Shown here piece after piece: positions 18,690 to 27,295 of a DNA stretch of 35,520 nucleotides. The notes beneath the pieces were generated by a model, which was not told the origin of the DNA, made no database searches, and worked only from the letters and a program-made list of their open reading frames with translations. How positions within the stretch are numbered: position 1 is the stretch's first letter; each line of letters begins with the position of its first letter. The stretch comes from Verrucomicrobiia bacterium (GTDB lineage: Bacteria > Verrucomicrobiota > Verrucomicrobiia > Limisphaerales > UBA1100), in contig JAAZZB010000077.1 in NCBI GenBank assembly GCA_014239365.1, forward strand, positions 1 through 35,520, written 5' to 3'. The position numbers and the translations under genes were made by a program.

Positions 18690-21620
18690 CTACTTGCGAC
18701 GTGCGGGAATGATTTCCAATTCGAGTTTTTTCTTGGCACGGAGAACGGTGATTTTGGTTGCCTTGCCAACCTTGATCGCGCCAAGGACGGCGGTGTAGTC
18801 GTAGATGTTTTTAATCACTTTGCCATCGAACTTAATGACGATGTCACCCCCTTTGATCCCGGCTTTGGCAGCGGGACCTCCGGCGCCGACGTCGGTAATG
18901 AGCAGGCCTTCCACATCGGAGGAGTAGTCCGGAATCACGCCGGTGTAGGCGCTCATATTTCCGCGAGCGGGGGCGGCGCCACGTTTCACTTTGATGTAGT
19001 CGGGGCGTTTCATATCACCGGCAAGATCAAGCAGCAGGCGACCGGTAAATTGCGCGATGCGCTCCATGCCTTCGTAATTAAGCGTAGCCGGATCATCGGT
19101 GGGCTTGTGATAATCTTTATGGAGGCCGGTGAAGATGGCGAGGGAGGGAACGCCTTTGGGATCGATGGACCCATTGTCGGTATTCCGCGGCGGAGCATTC
19201 TCCAGCTTGAGGCCGAAGCCAGCGGCAACGTTTCGCTTCTCGATGAGTTTTTTCCAAACACTGGAGGTGCCTAATCCTTGGACGATGAGTTTGTTGTTTT
19301 TCAATCGACCCACCATATCTAGATTGACGTATGCGGAAACCTGCTTGAAGGGGATGATCGGATTTTTCGCATATTGAGCTGAACCGATGAGGCCGAGTTC
19401 TTCGCCAGTCCACCAACAAAAGAGAATGCCGCGCTTGAATTTTTCCGGATGCTTTCTGCGTTCCTCCGCGAGCCACGCGGCCAGTTCAAGCAGCGTGACC
19501 GTGCCGGAACCATTGTCGTCCGCGCCATTATGAATGCGGCCGGGGTTGCCGCCTTTGGGGTTGATGGAGCCGTCGTTGTAGCCGAGGTGATCGTAGTGCG
19601 CGCCGATCATCACATACTCGGGGTTATCGGTTTTCACGCCGGGAGGTAGAACGGCGATGATGTTTTTGTCGTGGCGCTGCACTTGTTTAAGGGCGCTGGT
19701 GACGCGGATTTTTACACCGGGCAATTCAAAGCCAAACGGAGCGTGCGGGTTTTCTTTGTCGAGTGCGGTTTGGATTTTTTTGAGGTCGCCCTTCCCGGCG
19801 GCGGCGAGGAGTGCGTCGGCGAGTTTGTGGTTGCCGGAAATCGCCACCACACCGCTGCTGGCGGAGCGGCGGATGTAGTTCACTGGAATCAGTTTGCCGG
19901 CGTTGTCAGAATTGGGGCCGGAGACAATGATCACCCCTTTGGCACCGTGCTTTCGCGCGAGGGTGGCTTTGCGTTGGAGCGCGGCACTGCTCATCAGTTT
20001 TCGCCGCCGCTCAGGCTTTACGTCTTCCGGCACATAACGCAGCACAAGCACCATCTTGTTGGTGCAGTTGAGGCCGGCGTAGGAATCATATCCAATGCCC
20101 GGTTTACCCGCGACGCCGAGCCCGTATCCGGCAAAAACGACTTCCGATTCGACGGTGTTGTTCACGGAAAACGCCATCGGATTAAAATCTTTGCCGAGCT
20201 CAAACTTAGCCTCTTTGCCGTCCTTGCCGGTGATGACGAGCTCGTTTTTGCCTTTGATAATATCGACGCCGTATTTGAATGACATCGGGTGCGTGTAAGT
20301 GCCCTTTGCATCAGCGGATTTGAGGCCAAGCGTTTTCAGCCGGCCGATAATATATTCGCGAGCTTTGCGGATTCCCTCAGAACTGGTGTCGCGGCCTTCG
20401 AACGCATCGGAGGCAATGATTTCAATTTGCTTTTTAATGTCCCCCTCTGAAATGCCTGATCCCAACGTAACGGCTTTTTCATCGCCGCACGCTTCAATGA
20501 AATCGCTTCCATCCAATTCAGCGGCAGCGACGCGTTTAGGCGCTTTGCCCAGCGCGGCCAGTGCGGCGGCGTGGTTCCAACGGGCGATGAAGAGTTGCGA
20601 CATTTTGTCCGCCGTGCGGTTGGAGGTCCACAGGAGTTGCTGGCCGTTGGGGGAGAAAACGGGAAGGCCATCGAAGCCATCGGTGTGGGTCACGCGGATG
20701 GGTTTCCGCTTACCTTCGACATCGACCAAATAGATTTCGAAATTACTGAAGCCGAGCTTGTTGCTCGCGAACACCACGTACTCGCCACTCGGATGATAAT
20801 AGGGTGCCCAGGACATTGCCTTGAAATCCGTGAGTTGCCGCACGTCCGTGCCATCGGTTTTCATTGTGAAAATATCGGCGGTGTCGCCCTTCTCCGTGAA
20901 GTGCCGCCAAATGATGCGCTTGCCGTCGGGCGAAAAAAACGGGCCGCCATCGTAACCCTTCATATGAGTGAGGCGTTTCTGGCCGGAGCCATCAGCGTTC
21001 ATGATATAAATTTCTCCAAAATAGGAGATATCCACTTTGAGGCGCTCCTGCTCTTTGGGTGTGAGTTTGGCTTTGCCGTAGGCGTTGCGGATGGAACAGA
21101 AGACAATCTGTTTTCCGTCCGGCGAATAAGCCCCTTCCGCATCATAGCCCAGAGCAGTGGTGAGGCGCTTGGGGGCGGTGCCGTCGCGCTTGAAGGAAAA
21201 GATGTCCATCTGCTCATCGTAATCCCACGAGTACCGGCGCGTCTTGCCGGAGGCGCGAAAGTCCAGTTCCGTTTTTTGCTTGGCCTTCGCCTCGGGGTCT
21301 ACGTGCTAACTTGCAAAGAGCACTTCATCGCAGTTCGGGCGGAAGAACGCGCAAGTGGTTTTACCGTGGCCGGGCGACACGCGCGTCACATCGCCGCTTT
21401 GCATATCCATCGTGTAGATTTGGTAAAACGGATTGTGCTTTTCGCGTTCGCTTTGGAAAATGATGTGCTTGCCGTCGGGCGCGAAATAGCCTTCGCCACT
21501 GCGGCGGCCTTCGAGGGTGAGTTGGCGCACCCGTGAGAGAAACTGCGCTTCGCCTTTGGGTTCATCCGCTGCGGGGAGATCGCCGCACAGGAGGACCAGA
21601 ATTAGGATTGTTTTTTTCAT
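18690..21620 (-). pseudogene. TolB-propeller / M28 aminopeptidase / PDZ protein, interrupted by one in-frame TAG
   Basis: A 976-codon frame from ATG 21620. Parts in order: signal peptide (MKKTILILVLLCGDLPAA), TolB/PD40 beta-propeller repeats (EGYFAPDGKHIIF, EGAYSPDGKQIVF, GGPFFSPDGKRIIW, DGLPVFSPNGQQLLW), a protease-associated region, a family M28 zinc peptidase core, and a C-terminal PDZ domain (about 885-970). The M28 ligands all look intact: H675 (AHYDHLG), D701 (GADDNGSG), E740/E741 (TGEELGL), D768 (NLDMVGR) and H838 (YHKPTDD). It would be an exported aminopeptidase acting in the periplasm or at the surface. Codon 105 (21306-21308) is TAG with the frame continuous on both sides. As read, only a 104-residue stub, or an N-truncated form starting at ATG 21209 and lacking the signal peptide, could be made. 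Confidence 0.87.
21306..21308 (-). other. premature in-frame TAG in the propeller-M28 peptidase
   Basis: The minus strand reads ...D E V L F A S, TAG, H V D P E A K A K... with no frame change. Relatives, as I recall them, read FASTHxDP here, so the site normally holds Thr or Ser. A C-to-A change in a TCG codon would give TAG. Everything downstream, including the catalytic ligands, remains intact. Confidence 0.88.
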
Positions 21621-21663
21621 TATGTTAACACGGATAAATAGGATGGACAGGATAGGTGAAAAT
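21621..21663. repeat. short ggat-rich intergenic repeat
   Basis: 43 bases between the small exported protein and the peptidase gene contain 'ggataaataggatggacaggat', internally repeating the word ggat(a/g)nann. I recall near-identical 'atcctgtccatcctgtttatcc' strings as common intergenic repeats in Planctomycetes and Verrucomicrobia. No function is known and no reading frame is present. Confidence 0.4.
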
Positions 21664-22134
21664 TTATTCAGGTTTCTCTTTGGTTTGCTTCTGTTGGATA
21701 CGAGTGATTTTACCAAACAAATGACCACCCACTTTGCCGTGTTTCCACGTGCCGGCGTATTTGTCTCCATCGATGACCACGTGCGCGCTGAAAGTGCCGA
21801 GGCCGGGGATGGACAGATTATCCATCGAAATCACCGGCGTATCGCCCGCCCATTTGATTGGCAACGGCATGGGCAGCGTGATATCCGTCTTGCCATACTT
21901 CACCCGCGCACGGAACAAAAACAAATCGCCCTTGCCGATTTTTTTTACGTTGAGGATCGTGTACTCCTCTTTTGCCGGCGCGCCTTCCCGTCCGTCGATG
22001 GTAAACGAACCTGTAAATTTTGTGCCACTGAGTTGTTTCTCCAACGCGGCGAACTTCGCCTTATTCGGCGCGTCATCGGCCCAACTCCATCCCGCGCCAA
22101 TCATCAGCGCCAACATTGCTGTAAATGCTTTCAT
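21664..22134 (-). CDS. small exported protein of unknown function
   Basis: 156 residues. It starts MKAFTAMLALMIGAGWSWADDAP, a Sec signal peptide with probable cleavage after WSWA. The mature part is a beta-rich domain (KQLSGTKFTGSFTIDG, EEYTILNVKKIGKGDLFLFRARV, LPMPLPIKWAGDTPVISMDN, TFSAHVVIDGDKYAGTWKHG, GGHLFGKI) ending in a charged tail. The alternating pattern suggests a single beta-barrel or lipocalin-like fold with a '(Y/F)xGTWxH' turn, but I do not recognise the family. It is the most upstream gene of the minus-strand secretome row, 43 bp before the peptidase gene and divergent from the PQQ-propeller gene, so a promoter for the row probably lies in 22135-22213. Confidence 0.75.
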   Translation of the reverse strand: MKAFTAMLALMIGAGWSWADDAPNKAKFAALEKQLSGTKFTGSFTIDGREGAPAKEEYTILNVKKIGKGDLFLFRARVKYGKTDITLPMPLPIKWAGDTPVISMDNLSIPGLGTFSAHVVIDGDKYAGTWKHGKVGGHLFGKITRIQQKQTKEKPE

Positions 22135-22219
22135 CCGCCCATCATCGGCACTCCACGCCGAGGCGCAAGCGCAATCATTGCCACTTGGCAGGAATGTCGC
22201 CGACCGCTAGAGTTTGGGC

Positions 22220-23431
22220 ATGCAAATTCGAACTATGATTCTTCTTGGCTGCATCCTGTTTTCAACCCTATTGCCCGCTGAAAACTGGCCCCGTTTTCGA
22301 GGTCACAACGGAAACGGAATCTCCGCGGATGCAATTCCGGTACAATGGAAGGATTCAAATGTGCAATGGAAAACCCCTCTACCCGGCTCGGGCCATGGTT
22401 CCCCAGTGGTTTGGGGCAAAAAGATTTTCCTGTTGTGTGCCGATCAGAAAAGCGCGGCCCGCACAGTGGTATGTGTAAACGCTGAAGACGGCGCCATCCT
22501 CTGGAACCACAAGCACGTCGCCGACAAACACAAACACCACAAACAAAACAGCTTCGCCTCCAGCACGCCAACCGTGGATAGGGAACGGGTCTACTTCAGC
22601 TGGGGCACCCCTGAACAGCTCACGATCGCAGCCTACACGTTGGCGGGCAAACTGGATTGGGAAACCAAACTTGGCCCCGTGAAAGGCGGACATGGTTTCG
22701 GCGCATCCCCCATCCTCCACAAAGGCCTTGTTATTTTGAATAATGACCAAGACGGCGAGAGTTCGCTGATCGCCCTCGATGCCCGCACCGGTAAAGTGAA
22801 ATGGAACACACCGCGCCAAAGCAAACGACTCACCTATTCCACGCCAGTCCTATTCCGTGACCAACTCGTTTTCACCAACTGGACACACGGCATCACCGGC
22901 ATCGACCCCGCCAATGGAAAGGTATTGTGGGAAAACCGCGTGTTCCCCGCAAACTCAAAAGAACGCGCCATTGGATCACCCATCGTCGCCGGTGATCTGG
23001 TGATCGGCTCATGCGGTTTTGTCACCAAACTCAAACACATAGTCGCCTTACGGCCCAAAGGCAAAATGATGGAAGAAGTGTGGCGTATTGAAAAAAGCGT
23101 GCCGCATATTCCTACCCCGCTGGTTTTGGGGGAATATATTTTTCTTTGGAACGACCTTGGCGTGGTGACCTGCGCCGAAACTGCCACCGGTAAAGTCCTC
23201 TGGAGCGAGCGCGCCATTCGCAGCGGGAAATTTTTTGGGAGCCCCGTGGCTGCGGATGGCAAAATTTACTGCGCCGAAGCCAGTGGAATGATCGTCGTTC
23301 TTCGGGGAGACGGTAAGTTTGAGCAATTAGCCCAAAATGACCTCGGTGAACAATGCCACTCCACACCCGCCATCGCGAATGGAGCGATGTATGTCCGAAC
23401 TTACCAAACCCTCTTCTCAATCCGTAGATGA
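22220..23431 (+). CDS. secreted PQQ-like beta-propeller protein
   Basis: 403 residues from ATG 22220, chosen because MQIRTMILLGCILFSTLLPA is a Sec signal followed directly by the domain start ENWPRFRGHNGNGIS, a hallmark of this family. A TTG six bases upstream is possible but not needed. Repeated blades carry the Trp-docking pattern (A/G)xxGxxxW: NAEDGAILWNH, LAGKLDWETKL, ARTGKVKWNTP, NGKVLWENR, ATGKVLWSER. These propellers are very common in Planctomycetes and Verrucomicrobia and are structural or binding modules; few have a proven PQQ cofactor. The stop codon overlaps the ATG of the isomerase remnant (ATGA). Confidence 0.88.
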   Translation: MQIRTMILLGCILFSTLLPAENWPRFRGHNGNGISADAIPVQWKDSNVQWKTPLPGSGHGSPVVWGKKIFLLCADQKSAARTVVCVNAEDGAILWNHKHVADKHKHHKQNSFASSTPTVDRERVYFSWGTPEQLTIAAYTLAGKLDWETKLGPVKGGHGFGASPILHKGLVILNNDQDGESSLIALDARTGKVKWNTPRQSKRLTYSTPVLFRDQLVFTNWTHGITGIDPANGKVLWENRVFPANSKERAIGSPIVAGDLVIGSCGFVTKLKHIVALRPKGKMMEEVWRIEKSVPHIPTPLVLGEYIFLWNDLGVVTCAETATGKVLWSERAIRSGKFFGSPVAADGKIYCAEASGMIVVLRGDGKFEQLAQNDLGEQCHSTPAIANGAMYVRTYQTLFSIRR

Positions 23432-23708
23432 CCATCCAACTCATGATGCCACATACACGCTTCATCCACGTAAAAGATACGGTGCTCAAAGATGGCAAAC
23501 CCCGCTTCGTGCTCCCCGGCGAAAGCGGCCAAATCGATTACCGCAAACTCCTCCGCCTCGCCCACAAAGCCGGTTATCGCGGCGACATCAACGTGGAGGT
23601 CAGCGGCCAAGTCTGGAATCAACCCGACTACAACCCCATCGCCGCGCCCTAAAAAGCTACCGGCACTTGGCTCCGGCGTTTGAACAGAAAAAACCTCCGC
23701 CAAAATGA
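23428..23708 (+). pseudogene. C-terminal remnant of a xylose-isomerase-like TIM-barrel sugar-phosphate isomerase/epimerase
   Basis: 74 codons from ATG 23428 read HTRFIHVKDTVLKDG, FVLPGESGQIDYRKLLRLAHKAGYRGDINVEVSGQVW and NQPDYNPIAAP, the last beta-alpha units of the AP-endonuclease-2/xylose-isomerase-like barrel (VH-K-D, then E-x-S). A stop at 23650-23652 follows, but in the next frame 23652-23708 continues KSYRHLAPAFEQ, the usual family ending. One base has therefore been lost near 23645-23650. The first 200 or so residues of the family are absent, because the PQQ-propeller gene occupies that DNA. It is a relic of a gene truncated at the 5' end and frameshifted at the 3' end; the ATGA overlap with the upstream stop could still allow a short peptide. 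Confidence 0.75.
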
Positions 23709-23717
23709 CGGAGGTTT
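23688..23717 (-). terminator. Rho-independent terminator of tRNA-Ala
   Basis: Stem AAACCTCCG (23717-23709, minus strand) pairs with CGGAGGTTT (23699-23691) over nine pairs with a nine-base loop, followed on the minus strand by a run of T (23693-23688). It begins 8 bases after the tRNA 3' end. Confidence 0.85.
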
Positions 23718-23724
23718 GAATTCA

Positions 23725-23800
23725 TGGTGGAGCCGAACAGAATCGAACTGATGACCCCCACAATGCCATTGTGGTGCTCTACCAACTGAGCTACGACCCC
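23725..23800 (-). tRNA. tRNA-Ala (anticodon GGC)
   Basis: A full cloverleaf of 76 nt with encoded CCA: acceptor GGGGTCG/CGGCTCC, D stem GCTC/GAGC, anticodon stem CCACA/TGTGG around loop ATGGCAT (anticodon GGC at 23767-23765), and T loop TTCGATT. The alanine identity pair G3-U70 is present. The T stem (ATCAG/CTGTT) has one T-T mismatch at 50-64, which is unusual but leaves four pairs. Confidence 0.96.
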
Positions 23801-23812
23801 ACGAGGGCGCGG

Positions 23813-23841
23813 AGTATGCGGACGGTTCAGGGACGCGTCAA
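23813..23841 (-). promoter_or_regulatory. candidate promoter of tRNA-Ala with GC-rich discriminator
   Basis: On the minus strand TTGACG (23841-23836), 17 bp, CATACT (23818-23813), then a GC-rich CCGCGCCC stretch before the tRNA. A GC-rich discriminator is typical of stable-RNA promoters under growth-rate control. The -35 begins just after the sufT stop codon. Confidence 0.6.
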
Positions 23842-23844
23842 GCC

Positions 23845-24363
23845 CTACATCCCCAGCGTTTCACGGCCTTCATCGCTGATCATGCTTTGGTTCCACGGCG
23901 GATCCCATACGATTTCCACATCGGCGGAAGCCACGCCATCGAGCGAAAGAATTTTGCTTTGCGCATCGGCGGCAATGGTCGGCCCCATGCCGCAGCCTTG
24001 GGCGGTGAGGGTCATTTTTACAGAAACTTCCGCGCCTTCGTCGCCCTCTTCCAATGCGGTATCATACACAAGGCCGAGGTCAACAATGTTCACGGGGATT
24101 TCCGGATCGTAACATTGCTTCAACATCGCGTGCACACTTTCAACCGTGACAGGGCCGTCGGTGCCTTCGGCAGCGGCCACTTCGAGCCCAAGCGCATCAG
24201 CATCCTGCGCGCCAATGCGGAACAAGCCCATCCCCGCGCGCACGGTGTACGTGCCGCCGAGGGTTTGGGTGATGTCCACTCCGGTGCCTTTGCCAAGTGT
24301 GATGGTGTCGCCGCCGGGGATTTGCACGGCCTCGCAGTCGCGCTTGAGTTCAACCGTTTCCAT
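23845..24363 (-). CDS. sufT: SufT-type Fe-S cluster maturation protein (DUF59/MIP18 domain)
   Basis: 172 residues from ATG 24363. An upstream in-frame start adds 22 residues with no family resemblance, and METVELKRDCEAVQIPGG is the usual beginning. The N-terminal part (about 1-70) is the SufT-specific region (PGGDTITLGKGTGVDITQTLGGTYTV). The C-terminal DUF59 domain has YDPEIPVNIVDLGLVYD and MTLTAQGCGMGPTIAADAQ, including the conserved cysteine, and ends near VEIVWDPPWNQSMIS. SufT helps supply or mature Fe-S proteins in the cytoplasm. No other suf gene is in the window. It is divergent from the ABC exporter genes (55 bp). Confidence 0.88.
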   Translation of the reverse strand: METVELKRDCEAVQIPGGDTITLGKGTGVDITQTLGGTYTVRAGMGLFRIGAQDADALGLEVAAAEGTDGPVTVESVHAMLKQCYDPEIPVNIVDLGLVYDTALEEGDEGAEVSVKMTLTAQGCGMGPTIAADAQSKILSLDGVASADVEIVWDPPWNQSMISDEGRETLGM

Positions 24364-24418
24364 GCGCAGAAAATAACATACGCTTTGCGGCGCGGCAACA
24401 TTGGGGTAACCTCGGGGC

Positions 24419-25327
24419 GTGGATGTCATTCAATTACGCAATGTGAGCAAATCTTTTGGTGATTTGCGCGCGGTGGATGACCTTTCGCTGTCCGTGCCGC
24501 GCGGCTCCATTTACGGCTTCATCGGCCCCAATGGCTCCGGCAAAACCACTACGCTCCGGATGTTGATGAGCATTCTGCGGCCGGACACCGGTGAGGTGGA
24601 AATCCTCGGCGAGCGCAATCCGCCCGCGGCCAAGGATTCCGTGGGCTATCTCCCCGAGGAACGCGGTCTTTACAAAAAAATGAAAGTGCGCCGCCTGTTG
24701 CGCTATTACGGCAAACTCAAAAACGCCGGCCCGCAATTGGACGCACGCATCGATGAATGGCTCAACCGCATGGCCCTCACTGATTGGGCGGATAAAATGG
24801 TGGAAACCCTTTCCAAAGGCATGGCGCAAAAAGTGCAGTTCCTTTCCACCATCATCGCCGAGCCGGAAATTGTCATTCTTGACGAACCCTTCTCCGGACT
24901 CGATCCCGTAAATTTGGAAGTACTTCGCGAGGCCGTGCTGACCCTTCGCAAGAACGGCTCCACCATCATCTTCAGCACCCACGACATGGCCGTGGCGGAG
25001 CGCATGTGCGATCGCATCTTTATGATTTATAAAGGGCACAAAGTGCTCGACGGCACACAGGAAGAAATTCAAACCGAGTACGGACAAGACACCTTACGCA
25101 TCCGCACCACCGCCGGTGCCGCAGCGCTCGATGGCTTGACCGGCGTGGAAGACGTGCGCGACCACGGCCAACTGCAGGAGTTGCGTTTCACCGGCGACAC
25201 TCAAAAACTACTGCGCGACTTGCTCGCCCGCACCGAGGTGCACCACTTCGAGCAAACCCGCCCTTCCCTGCACGACATTTTTGTGCGCATCGCCAAGCCC
25301 GAACCGGATGAGGAGGAAACGCCATGA
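24419..25327 (+). CDS. ABC exporter ATP-binding subunit (NatA-like)
   Basis: 302 residues. The start is GTG at 24419 (VDVIQLRNVSKSF); no ATG lies in this frame before the conserved domain. Walker A is GPNGSGKTTTLRML, the Q-loop region is VGYLPEERGLYKKMKVR, the signature is LSKGMAQKVQFL, Walker B is IVILDEPFSGLDP and the switch His is in FSTHDMAVAER. The C-terminal extension (about 225-302), with a region typical of DUF4162, matches the NatA/YhaQ branch of ABC-2 exporters. The partner permease overlaps its stop by ATGA. The substrate cannot be told; sodium or drug export are the known roles of relatives. Confidence 0.92.
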   Translation: MDVIQLRNVSKSFGDLRAVDDLSLSVPRGSIYGFIGPNGSGKTTTLRMLMSILRPDTGEVEILGERNPPAAKDSVGYLPEERGLYKKMKVRRLLRYYGKLKNAGPQLDARIDEWLNRMALTDWADKMVETLSKGMAQKVQFLSTIIAEPEIVILDEPFSGLDPVNLEVLREAVLTLRKNGSTIIFSTHDMAVAERMCDRIFMIYKGHKVLDGTQEEIQTEYGQDTLRIRTTAGAAALDGLTGVEDVRDHGQLQELRFTGDTQKLLRDLLARTEVHHFEQTRPSLHDIFVRIAKPEPDEEETP

Positions 25328-26634
25328 ACAAAATGCTCCTCATCGCGAGCAACGAATTCTCGGCGTTTGTCCGCTCCAAAGCCTTTATCATCAGCGTGCT
25401 CTTCGCGCCGGCGATTATGGGCATCTCCGTGGTCATCCAAAAAGCCGCGCACGATCACGTGGACACCACCGAACGCCGCTTTGCCATCATCGACACCACC
25501 GGTCAATTGGCCGACCCACTCATCACAGCCACCGCCGCGCGCAATGACGCACTTGCCGCCACGACCGGTCGCGAAGCACTCGGCGGCCCCTTCACGCCGG
25601 AAATTGCCGAAGGCGATTCGTTGCCCGAACTGCGCCTTGAATTATCCGAGCGCGTGCGCAGCGGCAACCTGTTTGCCTTCATCGAAATCCCCGCCAACAT
25701 TTTGCAAACCAATCAACCGCCCGACGCCGTGCGCTATTATTCCGACGAGCCCACCTATCGCGATCTGCCCCGATGGCTAAAACAAATCCTCACCGCCGAA
25801 GTGCGTGACCGGCGCTTTGCCGCCGCCCGCATCCCACACGCCGCACGCCAAATGTTTCGCCAATTGGATATTTCCGTAAACGTTGAAGCGATGGGGTTAG
25901 TGGATCTCAATTCCGAATCCGGCAAAATCGAAGACGCCCAAAAAGTTGATAAAGTCCGCGCCTTCATCGTCCCCATCGCGTTGATGATTCTGATGTACAT
26001 CATCGTCCTCACCAGCACGCCCAACATTCTCAACTCCGTGCTGGAAGAAAAAATGAGTCGCATCAGCGAAGTCCTTCTCGGCTCCGTGTCGCCCACGCAT
26101 TTGATGCTCGGCAAACTCATCGGCTGCCTTTGGATCGCCGCCATCCTCGCCCTGCTCTATCTCGGCAGCGCGCTGGGTGCCACGCATTATCACGGCTATG
26201 GCGATGCGGTACCGCCCGCGCTGCTCGCGTGGTTTGCTGCGTATCTGCTGCTCGCCATATTCTTTTTCGGCTCCCTCTTCATCGCCATCGGCGCCGCCTG
26301 CACCGATATCAAAAGCGCCCAAGCCGCCATGATGCCCGTGATGATGTTGGTGATTATGCCGCTCATGGCATTCCCGATAATCGTTGAAAACCCCAACGGC
26401 AACCTCGCCGTGGCCCTCTCCCTGTTCCCGCCGGCCACGCCATTGCTGATGACCCTCCGCCTCGCCCTCCAACCCGGCCCCCCAATGTGGCAACCCATCC
26501 TCGCGCTGGTGCTCACTTGCGGAACCACCTTGGGGATTGTTTGGGCGGCGGGCAAAGTGTTCCGCACCGGCATCCTCATGCAGGGGAAATCCGCCAGCCT
26601 CCGCGAAATGCTGCGCTGGGTTTTCACAAAATAA
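25324..26634 (+). CDS. ABC-2 type exporter permease (NatB-like)
   Basis: 436 residues. It has the NatB/ABC2_membrane_3 layout: one N-terminal membrane helix (AFIISVLFAPAIMGISVVI), a large extracytoplasmic domain of about 180 residues (about 45-215), then five or six hydrophobic helices between about 215 and 425. The motif NSVLEEKMSRISEVLLGSVSP before the second helix is the conserved coupling segment of this family. The start ATG overlaps the ATPase stop codon (ATGA), so the pair is translationally coupled. It ends 6 bases from the convergent rex gene. Confidence 0.9.
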   Translation: MNKMLLIASNEFSAFVRSKAFIISVLFAPAIMGISVVIQKAAHDHVDTTERRFAIIDTTGQLADPLITATAARNDALAATTGREALGGPFTPEIAEGDSLPELRLELSERVRSGNLFAFIEIPANILQTNQPPDAVRYYSDEPTYRDLPRWLKQILTAEVRDRRFAAARIPHAARQMFRQLDISVNVEAMGLVDLNSESGKIEDAQKVDKVRAFIVPIALMILMYIIVLTSTPNILNSVLEEKMSRISEVLLGSVSPTHLMLGKLIGCLWIAAILALLYLGSALGATHYHGYGDAVPPALLAWFAAYLLLAIFFFGSLFIAIGAACTDIKSAQAAMMPVMMLVIMPLMAFPIIVENPNGNLAVALSLFPPATPLLMTLRLALQPGPPMWQPILALVLTCGTTLGIVWAAGKVFRTGILMQGKSASLREMLRWVFTK

Positions 26635-26640
26635 CCCAAC

Positions 26641-27288
26641 CTACTGCTGCACAAAGTAGCTGAGGTTTTCCAGCTCGATCGCCATATTCACATTGTTCAC
26701 CGTCACCTCATCGGGCACTTGCAACACCGTGGGCGCGAAATTCATAATGCCAGTCACACCCGCTTCCACCAAATCATTGGCCACTTCCTGCGCTTCCTCC
26801 GGCGGCACGCAAAGGATCGCCATCCGCACGAGATGTTCGCGGACATATTCGCCCAGCGATTCCATTGGCAAAATCGGTTGCTTCACCCGCTTATCCCGCT
26901 GGCGATCGTGCTGCACATCAAACGCCGCGTGCACCCCAAAGCCTTCCTTTTCAAATCCGCGATACGAAAGCAACGCCGTGCCGAGATTACCAACGCCCAC
27001 CAAAACCACCGGCTGCAAATGATCCGTGCCCATCAGATCAGCAATCATCTGAATGAGCTGCTCCACATCGTAGCCCAACCCGCGCGTGCCGAACTGCCCG
27101 AAGTATGCAAGGTCTTTGCGCAATTGCGGCGACTTCACCCCCGCCGCTCCCGCCAAAGCTTCGCTGCTAACGGTGTGAATGCCATTGGCCAATAATCGCT
27201 GCAAACAACGCGTATAAATCGACAGCCGATAAACCGTCTTGCGCGGAATTTCCGGACGCGGCGCGCGTGAAGTTTTTTTAACAGCCAT
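26641..27288 (-). CDS. rex: redox-sensing transcriptional repressor Rex
   Basis: 215 residues. The N-terminal winged helix (residues about 10-80: RKTVYRLSIYTRCLQRL, SEALAGAAGVKSPQLRKDLAYFGQFGTRGLGY) precedes an NAD(H)-binding Rossmann fold (VVLVGVGNLGTALLSYRGF, then FDVQHDRQ) and the C-terminal swapped helix (INNVNMAIELENLSYFVQQ-like end). Rex senses the NADH/NAD+ ratio and represses fermentation and respiration genes. It is the last gene of the minus-strand group after lpxB, but a 116-bp gap with its own promoter and a hairpin separates them. Stop is TAG. Confidence 0.95.
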   Translation of the reverse strand: MAVKKTSRAPRPEIPRKTVYRLSIYTRCLQRLLANGIHTVSSEALAGAAGVKSPQLRKDLAYFGQFGTRGLGYDVEQLIQMIADLMGTDHLQPVVLVGVGNLGTALLSYRGFEKEGFGVHAAFDVQHDRQRDKRVKQPILPMESLGEYVREHLVRMAILCVPPEEAQEVANDLVEAGVTGIMNFAPTVLQVPDEVTVNNVNMAIELENLSYFVQQ

Positions 27289-27295
27289 TGCGAAA

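Noticed and set aside
2046..21308. TAG reassigned to an amino acid in this organism
   Set aside because: ahcY, metK, rex, DUF1552 and the ArsR fusion end with TAG at natural C-termini (ahcY exactly after YRY), so TAG is an ordinary stop here.
22184..22201. Sigma54-like TTGGCAGG...TCGCC upstream of the PQQ-propeller gene
   Set aside because: The start site would fall only about eight bases before the start codon and both halves are imperfect; likely chance in GC-rich DNA.
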